59,101 nucleotides of DNA from UBA9647 sp049522195 (GTDB lineage Bacteria; Bacteroidota; Ignavibacteria; UBA10030), in contig JBEKOB010000017.1 of the NCBI GenBank assembly GCA_049522195.1, positions 1-59,101 of the forward strand. Direction: 5' to 3'. Positions within the stretch are counted from its first letter, which is position 1. Each line of letters starts with the position of its first letter. The position numbers were made by a program, and so were the translations under genes. Below are positions 24,932 to 32,691 of this stretch, in pieces. The notes beneath the pieces were generated by a model that searched no databases, was not told where the DNA came from, and worked only from the letters and a program-made list of their open reading frames with translations.

Positions 24932-26761
24932 ATGGTACGACGACTACTTTTTTTGACCATCGCATTGCTCGTGACTTCGATGGGATTCGCGCAAATTCAG
25001 TTTACAGCAAAAATGAGCGGTGTGCAGGAAACACCGCCGGTGACGACAACTGCCACAGGGACCGGTGCATTCGTTCTCAACGCGGCAGGGACCGCACTCT
25101 CGTACACTATCACAATTAATGGTCTGACCATTACGGCCGCTCATTTTCACAATGGACCCGTCGGCGTCGCTGCGGGCGTCGTGAAGAACCTCACGTTTGT
25201 CAACAACACCGCCACCGGCGTCTGGAGCAGCACGGACGCAACACAACCTCTCACTGATTCACTTCTGAGCGAGTTGCTTCGTGGAAGGCTCTATGTGAAC
25301 GCGCATACGACAGCCAATCCCGGAGGAGAAATTCGCGGGCAGGTTCTGCAGATAGCTCCCGCGCCGTTCTATGCAAAAATGGATGGATCCCAGGAGACGC
25401 CGCCAACGACCTCGACTGCAGATGGCAGCGTCTGGGTTGTTCTCGCCCCCGGAGGCACCGTAACATTTCGTGCGACGGTCACTGGCCTAACCCCCACGGC
25501 GGCACATTTCCACAATGGTTTGCCTGGTGTGGCTGCTGGTGTCGTGAAGAACTTCACGCTCGTCAACAACACTGCAATCGGAACTTGGGCTTCGGGTGAC
25601 GCGACTCAGCCTTTAACAGACGCCCTTCTACGGGATTTGGTGCGAGGCAAGATGTACGCAAATGCTCACACAACTGCGAACCCAGGTGGAGAGATTCGTG
25701 GGCAGGTACTACCTGCCGGCGGCTTGGGATTTGCAGTCTCGATTGACGGAAGTCAGGAGACACCTCCAGTGACAACCAATGCCACCGGCACCGGAGCATG
25801 CGTCCTCAACGCAAGCGGTACGCAACTTAGTTACACGGTCACGTTCAATGGCCTCACTCCTACCGCTGCGCATTTCCACAATGGTCCTGTGGGAGTCGCC
25901 GCAGGAGTGGTGAAGAACCTGACAATTGTCAACGGCACCGCTACTGGTGTCTGGAGCAGCACGGATGCAACACAGCCCTTCACAGATTCGATGCTTGTTG
26001 AACTGTTGCATGGAAGATTGTACATGAACGCACACACGACAGCCAACCCGGGCGGAGAAATCCGCGGTCAGGTTCTCATGTTGACTGGTGCTGGATTTGC
26101 AGTGAAACTCGATGGGACTCAGGAAACTCCGCCAGTGACAACAAGCGCTTCAGGAACGGCTTCCGTCGTTCTCAACCCCGATGCGACGGTTACTTATGAC
26201 GAAACAGTCACAGGTCTTACACCGTCCGCTGCGCACTTCCATGATGGGCCGGTAGGTGTCGCCGCCGCGGTTGTAAAGAATATTTCTCTTGTAAACAACA
26301 CTGCAACGGGCACATGGACAAGCACCGACGCTTCCCAACCTCTCACTGACCTCTTGCTTCGGGAGTTAGTGAAGGGAAGGCTTTACCTGAATGCTCATAC
26401 GTCTGCTAATCCGGGGGGAGAAATCCGGGGTCAGGTGGTTGGATCGACAGGACTGGCAACAGGCATCGAAGTGGTCAAGGTTGCCGCAATTCCAGCTGCA
26501 TTTCGCTTGGATCAGAACTATCCCAATCCTTTCAATCCATCGACTGTGATCACGTTTGAGATCGCGAAGACCACGCACATCACGCTCAGGATCTACAATA
26601 TTCTCGGAGAGCTGATGACGACGCTCGTCGATGGCGTTAAAGAGCCGGGGGTCTATCGCACAACTCTTCAGGCCAGCTCGCTTTCCTCAGGTGTCTATTT
26701 CTATGCTCTTGCGGCCGACGGAGCGACAATCCAGACGAAGAAAATGCTCTTGTTGCGATAA
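24932..26761 (+). CDS. Secreted protein with four CHRD domains and T9SS sorting domain
   Basis: 609 residues from the ATG at 24932, chosen for the AGGAGGGG upstream. Signal peptide about 1-21 (LLFLTIALLVTSMGFAQ). Four tandem CHRD domains of about 120 residues each follow. Each has SxxQETPPxTT, TAAHFHNGPxGVAAGVVKN and HTTANPGGEIRGQV (the last two slightly diverged). A type A sorting domain (LDQNYPNPFNPSTVITFEI to TKKMLLLR) ends the protein. CHRD domains are named after chordin; in bacteria they occur in secreted or surface proteins of unknown binding function. The copies are very similar at DNA level, suggesting recent duplication or conversion. A sigma-54 promoter precedes it and a hairpin follows. 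Confidence 0.88.
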   Translation: MVRRLLFLTIALLVTSMGFAQIQFTAKMSGVQETPPVTTTATGTGAFVLNAAGTALSYTITINGLTITAAHFHNGPVGVAAGVVKNLTFVNNTATGVWSSTDATQPLTDSLLSELLRGRLYVNAHTTANPGGEIRGQVLQIAPAPFYAKMDGSQETPPTTSTADGSVWVVLAPGGTVTFRATVTGLTPTAAHFHNGLPGVAAGVVKNFTLVNNTAIGTWASGDATQPLTDALLRDLVRGKMYANAHTTANPGGEIRGQVLPAGGLGFAVSIDGSQETPPVTTNATGTGACVLNASGTQLSYTVTFNGLTPTAAHFHNGPVGVAAGVVKNLTIVNGTATGVWSSTDATQPFTDSMLVELLHGRLYMNAHTTANPGGEIRGQVLMLTGAGFAVKLDGTQETPPVTTSASGTASVVLNPDATVTYDETVTGLTPSAAHFHDGPVGVAAAVVKNISLVNNTATGTWTSTDASQPLTDLLLRELVKGRLYLNAHTSANPGGEIRGQVVGSTGLATGIEVVKVAAIPAAFRLDQNYPNPFNPSTVITFEIAKTTHITLRIYNILGELMTTLVDGVKEPGVYRTTLQASSLSSGVYFYALAADGATIQTKKMLLLR

Positions 26762-26778
26762 GGTTGGATCGTTTGACG

Positions 26779-26809
26779 GAGGCGCCCGGTCGGGTGGGCG
26801 GGGCGCCTT
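26779..26809 (+). terminator. Terminator-like hairpin after the CHRD gene
   Basis: GGCGCCC (26781-26787) pairs with GGGCGCC (26801-26807) with a 13-base loop and extends by a few wobble pairs (GA/TT). It starts 20 bases after the stop. Only a short T run follows. Confidence 0.55.
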
Positions 26810-26883
26810 CTGGCAGCGGAAGGGCCAGGGCAGGGGTTACCATAGAATGACGGTAAAATTTCAGCTATCATGCAGAAGAAAGG

Positions 26884-27330
26884 TTGATTGTGATCTCACA
26901 GGGGGAAAACGCATTTCGAAACTCAAGTCGTTCCATCGCGGCTGTTATGGTAGCATTGATGCTTGCTGGGTGTTCTGATATGGGAATTGCACCGGTGGCC
27001 CCGGAGATCTCAACGACAAATCCTCCTCCTCCGCCAGGCCAGGATATTTCCTTCGCAAATCAAGTCTCGCCGATCCTCCAGCATTATGGTTGTTATGGAT
27101 GCCATGGAGGCAGCGGCGGATTGTTCGTAACGTCCGTATTGCAGCTCCTGAGGGGTGGGGACCACGGTCCGGCCGTCGTTGCCGGGAAAGCGGACACGAG
27201 CAATCTTGTGCGGAAGCTTTCTGCGACACCTCCGTTTGGCGATCGGATGCCGCAAGGAGGTCCGTATCTCCCCGACAGCACGCTTCAGACAATCAAATTC
27301 TGGATCAACCAGGGGGCAAAAGACAATTGA
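26884..27330 (+). CDS. Cytochrome c-type lipoprotein
   Basis: About 148 residues if it starts at the TTG at 26884; a GTG at 26890 is equally possible, and no ATG fits. Lipoprotein signal with lipobox LMLAGC (cysteine about 30). A proline-rich linker follows, then a domain with the heme-attachment motif CYGCH and a distal QGGPYLP / MPQGG methionine that could be the axial ligand. It resembles the PSCyt1 ('planctomycete cytochrome C') domain used in c-type electron carriers. The spacing FANQVSPILQHYGCYGCHGG is typical. It is followed at once by a second similar gene. Confidence 0.72.
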   Translation: MIVISQGENAFRNSSRSIAAVMVALMLAGCSDMGIAPVAPEISTTNPPPPPGQDISFANQVSPILQHYGCYGCHGGSGGLFVTSVLQLLRGGDHGPAVVAGKADTSNLVRKLSATPPFGDRMPQGGPYLPDSTLQTIKFWINQGAKDN

Positions 27331-27341
27331 ATAGTGAACCA

Positions 27342-27758
27342 ATGATGAGAGGACACGTGAAACGAATGCGATTTCTCCCAATGTTCTTGATCACCGCTGC
27401 TGCCTTCTTGATGTTCACCGGGTTTACGCAGGACACAACAGCCACGAAGTCTTTAAAGGAGATCTCGTATTCGAAGGAAGTCGCACCGATTCTCGACAAA
27501 TTCTGCGCGACATGTCATAACGAGGACGAAGACCATCCGAGCCAGCTGTTCATGGATTCCTATGAATCGCTGATGAAGGGGGGAAAGCACGGTCAGGCTG
27601 TGAAGCCAGGCAACGCCAAGGAAAGTCTGCTCATGCAGAAAATGGATGCGGAGCCCCCGTTTGGCAAAAAAATGCCGCCAAGCAAAAAACTGATCCCTAC
27701 CGCTGAACAGATCGAGGTTCTCCGCCAATGGATCGACCAGGGAGCAAAAAAGAACTGA
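27342..27758 (+). CDS. Exported cytochrome c-type (PSCyt1-like) protein
   Basis: 138 residues from the first of two adjacent ATGs (27342/27345); ATG at 27366 is also possible. Signal peptide about 9-29 (MRFLPMFLITAAAFLMFTG). Heme motif CATCH within YSKEVAPILDKFCATCHNED, then FMDSYESLMKGGKHGQAVKPGN and MPPSKKLIPTAEQIEVLRQWIDQGAKKN, which parallels the preceding gene (FWINQGAKDN). The two are tandem paralogues 11 bases apart. MPPSKK supplies the methionine ligand. Probably a periplasmic electron carrier or anchor domain. Confidence 0.78.
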   Translation: MMRGHVKRMRFLPMFLITAAAFLMFTGFTQDTTATKSLKEISYSKEVAPILDKFCATCHNEDEDHPSQLFMDSYESLMKGGKHGQAVKPGNAKESLLMQKMDAEPPFGKKMPPSKKLIPTAEQIEVLRQWIDQGAKKN

Positions 27759-27800
27759 CTTCCCTCAGCAGAGATTGACCCCACTACACTTCCGACTTCA

Positions 27801-28484
27801 GTGATGACGCCAGCAGAGATCTCTTCCACGCTCGTTCATAAGATCAGGCAGCCCGGTGGAGTGAACACCGGCAGCCATCCTGTGTTAATTCTCCTGCATG
27901 GCCGAGGCACGAACGAGGATGATCTCCTCGGTCTCGTGGACTACCTTGACCCGCGGTTCTTCGTTGTGAGCGTTCGTGCTCCCTTCAAGTTCGAACAAGG
28001 ATTTGGCGGCTATACATGGTATGACGTCGAGGACATCGGAGTTCCAAATCCCGGGCAGTTCTCAGAAAGCTACGATCGTTTGACCCGATTTGTTTCCGAT
28101 GTAAGTCAGAATTACCCGGTTAACCCGCGGCGGATATTCATGCTCGGCTTCAGCATGGGCAGCATCATGTCGCTGGCTCTTTCCCTGACGAAGCCTGAGT
28201 TGATTCGGGGTGTTGTCGCTCACAGCGGGTACATTCCGGAGAACACTTCCCTCCAATTTGCATGGGATCGACTTCAGCATCTTTCGGTCTTCATTGCTCA
28301 TGGCGTGGATGATCCCGTCATCCCTGTCCAGCTCGGCCGGCGAGCGCATGACCTGCTTTCAAAAACTCAGGCGGATCTCACCTACAAAGAGTATCCCATT
28401 CCCCATACGATGAGCGAGCAGAGTGTGTCCGATCTCGCCGACTGGCTCCAGAAAAAGCTTGCTGTTCCAGAGGATATGAAGTAG
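27801..28484 (+). CDS. Alpha/beta-hydrolase, phospholipase/carboxylesterase family
   Basis: 227 residues, no signal peptide. Oxyanion loop LLHGRGTNEDDLL, nucleophile elbow GFSMGS (serine about 116), acid in HGVDDPVIP and base in PIPHTMSEQ give a complete catalytic triad. The family (YpfH/EstB, PF02230) hydrolyses short-chain esters and lysophospholipids. The ATG at 27804 could equally be used. It lies 42 bases after the cytochrome gene and 20 bases before the methyltransferase gene; functional linkage to either is not evident. Confidence 0.85.
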   Translation: MMTPAEISSTLVHKIRQPGGVNTGSHPVLILLHGRGTNEDDLLGLVDYLDPRFFVVSVRAPFKFEQGFGGYTWYDVEDIGVPNPGQFSESYDRLTRFVSDVSQNYPVNPRRIFMLGFSMGSIMSLALSLTKPELIRGVVAHSGYIPENTSLQFAWDRLQHLSVFIAHGVDDPVIPVQLGRRAHDLLSKTQADLTYKEYPIPHTMSEQSVSDLADWLQKKLAVPEDMK

Positions 28485-28504
28485 ATTTCCGGCGCACACC
28501 ACCG

Positions 28505-29449
28505 TTGTATTCATTCTCTCTGAGTGCGTTCGTGAAGAAGCAACCCCGCAGGAAAACAGCAACATCCACGTTCGGTACCTCCGGCCGCATTAGTCACGAT
28601 TCTTCCCGATTCTACAATACCCGATTGTACACCGCGTCGTCCGATAAAGAAACTGAAGCCGCACAGGACCAGGTGCTTTCCGCCGATATCCTGGATCGCA
28701 TTTTCCGTGCGAGTAGTGAATCGATGCACCTGCTCGCCGATAATTCCGTCCACCTGATGATCACGTCTCCTCCGTATAACGTATCGAAAGAATATGACGA
28801 GGATCTGACGCTGGATGAGTATCGCGCGCTTCTTCGCCAGGTTCTGAAGGAAACCCACCGCGTTCTTGTCGACGGTGGGAGAGCATGCGTCAACGTGGCG
28901 AACATTGGTCGGAAACCGTATATCCCGATTCATGCGTTTCTTGCCGAAGACATGATCAAATTGGGATTTGCGATGAGGGGGGAGATTATCTGGAATAAAG
29001 GAGGAAGCGCAGGTCCTTCTACCGCCTGGGGAAGCTGGAAATCAGCAACGAATCCAACGCTGCGCGACGTGCACGAGTATATCCTTATCTTTTCGAAGAA
29101 CAACTATGCCCGCAGCGGTGCAGGAAAGAAAAGCACCATTGAGCGCGACGAGTTTCTGGAGTACACCAAAAGCATCTGGACCTTCCCGTCGGAGTCTGCC
29201 CGCCGCATCGGCCATCCTGCACCGTTCCCCGTCGAACTCCCGAGAAGGCTCATTCAGTTGTATAGCTTCGAGGGAGATATTGTGCTCGATCCGTTTGCCG
29301 GAAGCGGATCGACGTGCATAGCAGCGTTGCAGACGAAGCGTCACTTTGTCGCATTCGAGAAGAATGCGCGTTACGTAAAACTCGCCGAAAAGAGAATCAG
29401 GGAATTCTCATCCGTGGGAAAGAAGAAAGGAATCAAACGGGAAGATTGA
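28505..29449 (+). CDS. Orphan DNA amino-methyltransferase (N4/N6), beta class
   Basis: 314 residues. Catalytic motif IV TSPPYN (about residue 90) precedes SAM-binding motif I DPFAGSGST (about 262), the order of beta-class DNA N6-adenine/N4-cytosine methyltransferases. The TSPPYN form fits either base. Motif-I-linked FEKNARYVKLAEKRI follows. The N-terminal 50 residues are poorly conserved-looking; the start could be TTG 28505 or GTG 28532. No restriction endonuclease, specificity subunit or vsr gene is adjacent, so it is probably a solitary or phage-derived methyltransferase with regulatory or protective function. Confidence 0.85.
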   Translation: MYSFSLSAFVKKQPRRKTATSTFGTSGRISHDSSRFYNTRLYTASSDKETEAAQDQVLSADILDRIFRASSESMHLLADNSVHLMITSPPYNVSKEYDEDLTLDEYRALLRQVLKETHRVLVDGGRACVNVANIGRKPYIPIHAFLAEDMIKLGFAMRGEIIWNKGGSAGPSTAWGSWKSATNPTLRDVHEYILIFSKNNYARSGAGKKSTIERDEFLEYTKSIWTFPSESARRIGHPAPFPVELPRRLIQLYSFEGDIVLDPFAGSGSTCIAALQTKRHFVAFEKNARYVKLAEKRIREFSSVGKKKGIKRED

Positions 29450-29538
29450 AAGCTTCCGCAATTCCGCGTATATTTTTCCATCTACTACTCCTGCCTCGAG
29501 CGCAGGTTGTCTCTCGAATGTAATCCTTCAATCAATCC

Positions 29539-30723
29539 ATGAAAACGAACAGCATCATCTCCCTTGCGGTTGTCATGTTCCTCTTCATACTGACGACACG
29601 CGCACAGACTCAGAGAACCGAAACACCGGCTTCGATCGCGCTCGATTCACTGAAGGCACGCTATGCTCCGGATCGCACCGTCGCGGTGTTTGAAGTCACC
29701 TGCGTTCAGCAAGGCGACGTCGCAATTGCCCGCGGGGAAGTCGATGATCAGAAGGCGAAAGAGGATGCATTGGCATCTCTTCACAAGATTCTGGGAGGTC
29801 AGGTGATTGACAGCATCAGAGTATTGCCGGATCCACAGCTCGGCGAGAAGCGTTTTGCCATCGTCGCTGCGAGTGTCGGGAACGTCCGGACGAATCCACG
29901 GAATGCCGCCGAGCTCTCAACGCAGGTGTTAATGGGCACGGTGGTGAAGCTCCTGAAGAAGCAGGGGGGACACTATTATATCCAGATGCCCGATCACTAC
30001 ATCGGCTGGCTGGAAGAAAACGCCATGAAAGTGACAACCGCCGCCGGTGTCGATGAATGGAACGCGGCCAAGAAGGTCATTGTGACGGTGTATTTCACGA
30101 TGGTTCGGGAAAAACCGGATCGCACCGCAATGCCGGTCAGTGACGCCGTTGCCGGTGTACTGATGAAACATGTCCGCACCTCGGGGTCATGGGTCGCAGT
30201 GGAGCTCCCCGATGGCCGTAAAGGGTTCATCGAAAAGGCGAACGTGGAGGATTTCAAGAGCTGGAAGAAATCACGCAAGCTCACTGCGGAGAACATCGAA
30301 AAGACAGCGAAGATGTTTGTCGGAATCCCCTATCTGTGGGGAGGGACATCCACGAAAGGAATGGATTGTTCCGGGTTCACAAAGACCGTGTTCCGTTTGA
30401 ACGGACTTGAATTGTACCGGGATGCGTCTCAGCAAGCGGGGGCAGGAGACGAGGTGAAGCCGGGAGAAAATTTTGAGAACCTGAAGAAGGGGGATTTGTT
30501 GTTCTTCGGCAGAAAGGGTTCGGCGGATAGGCCGGAACGGATCAGCCACGTCGGCATCTATCTTGAGAAGCAGGAGTTCATCCACACGCCTGGCGGATCG
30601 TGGGTGAAGTTCAACAGCTTCGATCCGGCGGCACCCAACTACAGCGAGTCGCTCCGCAGGAGTTTCGTTCGTGCCCGGAGATACGTTGGATCGTCGCAGA
30701 TTCCAGAGGTACCGACGAAGTGA
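29539..30723 (+). CDS. Exported SH3b-NlpC/P60 endopeptidase (YkfC-like)
   Basis: 394 residues with a signal peptide (1-22, ending TTRAQ). Two bacterial SH3-like modules span about 130-265 (MGTVVKLLKKQGGHYYIQMPDHYIGWL and a second). The NlpC/P60 domain has the nucleophile in GMDCSGF (C about 279), histidine in ISHVGIYLE (about 337) and a further histidine in FIHTPG (about 348). RDASQQAGAGDEV matches the YkfC type, known gamma-D-glutamyl-L-diamino acid endopeptidases that cut murein peptides. It is convergent with an exported epimerase of the enolase superfamily at 30906, the B. subtilis YkfB partner type. Confidence 0.88.
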   Translation: MKTNSIISLAVVMFLFILTTRAQTQRTETPASIALDSLKARYAPDRTVAVFEVTCVQQGDVAIARGEVDDQKAKEDALASLHKILGGQVIDSIRVLPDPQLGEKRFAIVAASVGNVRTNPRNAAELSTQVLMGTVVKLLKKQGGHYYIQMPDHYIGWLEENAMKVTTAAGVDEWNAAKKVIVTVYFTMVREKPDRTAMPVSDAVAGVLMKHVRTSGSWVAVELPDGRKGFIEKANVEDFKSWKKSRKLTAENIEKTAKMFVGIPYLWGGTSTKGMDCSGFTKTVFRLNGLELYRDASQQAGAGDEVKPGENFENLKKGDLLFFGRKGSADRPERISHVGIYLEKQEFIHTPGGSWVKFNSFDPAAPNYSESLRRSFVRARRYVGSSQIPEVPTK

Positions 30724-30729
30724 CAAAGG

Positions 30730-30878
30730 GGAAATCCGAAAAACGAAATGCGAAATCCGAAGGAAACCTCAAATCCAAAATTCGAAACAAAAAAGACCGA
30801 AACATACGACGATTGTTAAATTAGAAGTTCGTGCTTCGGATTTCATTAGGATTTAGAGTTTCGTATTTCGTGCTTCCT
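30730..30878. repeat. Intergenic phrase-repeat tract C (GAAATCCGAA / TTCGGATTTC)
   Basis: The left arm has GGAAATCCGAAAAACGAAAT and GCGAAATCCGAAGG. The right arm has TTCGTGCTTCGGATTTC and TTTCGTATTTCGTGCTTCC. It forms an imperfect dyad centred near 30805. It begins six bases after the NlpC/P60 stop and ends 27 bases before the convergent epimerase stop, thus filling the convergent spacer. It may terminate both transcripts. Confidence 0.8.
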
Positions 30879-30905
30879 GCTAGGCCCCTCCAGATTGCAC
30901 GGCCC

Positions 30906-32045
30906 TCATTGCAGCTTCTTAACACCTATGCCTGGCCGATCGGTCAGGGTTACTTTCCCGTCCACAATCTTTGTCCCGTCGTACGGATCGTTGCTGATCA
31001 GCAGCGCTCCGTCGAGATCTGCATAGTCGACCATCGGCGAAAGGTGCGATGCAGCGGAGATCCCGCACGAGGTCTCAGTCATACAGCCCACCATGACTTT
31101 CATATCGAGCGCCCGGGCTAGCATCAACATCTTATGCGCTTCACGCATCCCTGTGGACTTCATCAGCTTGATATTGATCCCGTTGTACACGCCATGGGCC
31201 TTCTTGACATCGGCCAGACGCTGTACACCTTCGTCGCCGAACGTCGGCAGCGGGCTTCGTTCAGTCAGCCATGCCATGTCTTCGATCTGCTCCTTCGGCA
31301 TCGGTTGCTCGACGAACACCACACCCTTCTCCTTCAGCCAGTGGATCATATCAAGTGCAAAGGAACGGTCCTTCCATCCCTGGTTGACATCGACAGTGAT
31401 CGGCTTGTCGGTCACCGAGCGAATGGTTTCGATCATCATCTTGTCTGTGTCGCGGCCGAGTTTCACCTTGAGCACTTTGTATTCTGCCGCCTCTTTTGTC
31501 TTTTGGCGAACCACATCCTCTTTATCGATGCCGATGGTGAATGACGTATAGGGGGTCGCACTCTTCTTGAATCCCCAGATATTGTACCATGGCTGATTCA
31601 TGAGCTTGCCGACCAGATCGTGCAAGGCAATGTCGACTGCGGCCTTTGCTGCGGGATTTCCTGTGGCGATGATATCGATGTCGTTCAGGATGGTCTCCAT
31701 CTCGAACGGGTTGTCATACTTTTCGATATTGATCTTTGAAAGAAACGCAGCCGCCCCTTCTTGTGATTCTCCCAGGTAGGGAGGCATGGAGGCTTCGCCG
31801 TACCCGATGACACCATCATATTCAATCTCTGTGAGCATGACGGGCGTGGTTGTTCGTGAGCTGGTTGCGATGGTAAAAACATGTCGTAGTTCGAGTGTGT
31901 AGGATCGATATCGCAGTTTCATACGCGGATTCTTTTGTTGCGGAACATACGCTTGTCCGGCAGGCACGCTAGAGAATGGATTGAGGAGCGATGCACCGGC
32001 GAGTATGGATGTGGTTTTCAAAAACTCTCTTCGGTCTTGGTTCAT
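30906..32045 (-). CDS. Exported enolase-superfamily epimerase (dipeptide epimerase or DgcA-like)
   Basis: 379 residues. The twin-arginine signal DRREFLKTTSILAGASLL places it outside the cytoplasm. Muconate-lactonising/mandelate-racemase fold: catalytic KVK in YKVLKVKLGRD, metal ligands in DVNQGW, EQPMPKEQ and GDEGVQ, and second-site lysine in IKLMKSTG. TETSCG near the C-terminus is characteristic of L-Ala-D/L-Glu epimerases. Candidate reaction: epimerisation of murein-derived Ala-Glu. N-acetyl-D-glutamate racemase (DgcA) is a close relative, and a DgcN-like gene lies at 41735. Convergent with the NlpC/P60 gene. The start is the first ATG on the twin-arginine frame (32045). Confidence 0.87.
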   Translation of the reverse strand: MNQDRREFLKTTSILAGASLLNPFSSVPAGQAYVPQQKNPRMKLRYRSYTLELRHVFTIATSSRTTTPVMLTEIEYDGVIGYGEASMPPYLGESQEGAAAFLSKINIEKYDNPFEMETILNDIDIIATGNPAAKAAVDIALHDLVGKLMNQPWYNIWGFKKSATPYTSFTIGIDKEDVVRQKTKEAAEYKVLKVKLGRDTDKMMIETIRSVTDKPITVDVNQGWKDRSFALDMIHWLKEKGVVFVEQPMPKEQIEDMAWLTERSPLPTFGDEGVQRLADVKKAHGVYNGINIKLMKSTGMREAHKMLMLARALDMKVMVGCMTETSCGISAASHLSPMVDYADLDGALLISNDPYDGTKIVDGKVTLTDRPGIGVKKLQ

Positions 32046-32225
32046 AGCGACTCCTTGTCGTAGGTGTGGTTGCGCGGCGTCACAAGTTAGGGAAATCGGG
32101 AATCATATTCAAAGCGTTGGCGTTGCGAGATGTATACAGGCCGGGAGAGCGGCCCTGCAGAAGCTGATTTGCTTTCGGCACTTGCAGTTTGTACATTGCA
32201 GCAGATTCGAACGACGGTGGGGGAC

Positions 32226-32603
32226 ATGCCTGGTAAGAAGAAACAAATCCTCGTTGTGGATGACGAGCCGGCCTGGTTGAAAAGTGTGAGTCACGTGCTG
32301 CGGAGAGAAGGATTCCAGGTGAAGGCGGTGCAGAGTGCGACTGAAGCACTTGCGCTCCTGGCGAAATACCGGCCGGACCTGATCGTCAGCGATCTGCGCA
32401 TGCCGGATATGAATGGCTTCGATCTCCTCGACAAGATCAAGCACCTGCCAAAGATGGCGTCGACCCCTGTCTTATTCTTCTCCGCGATTGACGATTACCA
32501 CGCGAAAAAAGTCGCCCAGGATCTCGGCGCGATAGCCTGTCTCCTCAAACCGTACGATGAGCACGATTTGTACAGCGTTCTCAAGCAGTACCTCCCGCAC
32601 TAA
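32226..32603 (+). CDS. Single-domain response regulator
   Basis: 125 residues from the ATG at 32226 (preceded by GGTGGGGG). A lone receiver domain: acidic pair DDE (about 11-13), phospho-acceptor Asp in IVSDLRMPDMNG (about 57), Ser in FFSA and Lys in LLKPYDE. It has no output domain, so it acts by protein contact or phosphotransfer. 88 bases further is a hybrid histidine kinase, a likely partner. The preceding 180-base spacer is divergent from the epimerase gene. Confidence 0.9.
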   Translation: MPGKKKQILVVDDEPAWLKSVSHVLRREGFQVKAVQSATEALALLAKYRPDLIVSDLRMPDMNGFDLLDKIKHLPKMASTPVLFFSAIDDYHAKKVAQDLGAIACLLKPYDEHDLYSVLKQYLPH

Positions 32604-32691
32604 ATCCAAGTCGCCTGCATCTGCATGTCCGTGACTTGCTATTGACGGACTCTGTTGGTACTTTTTCTCCATCTCGTCCAACTTCATCAAC

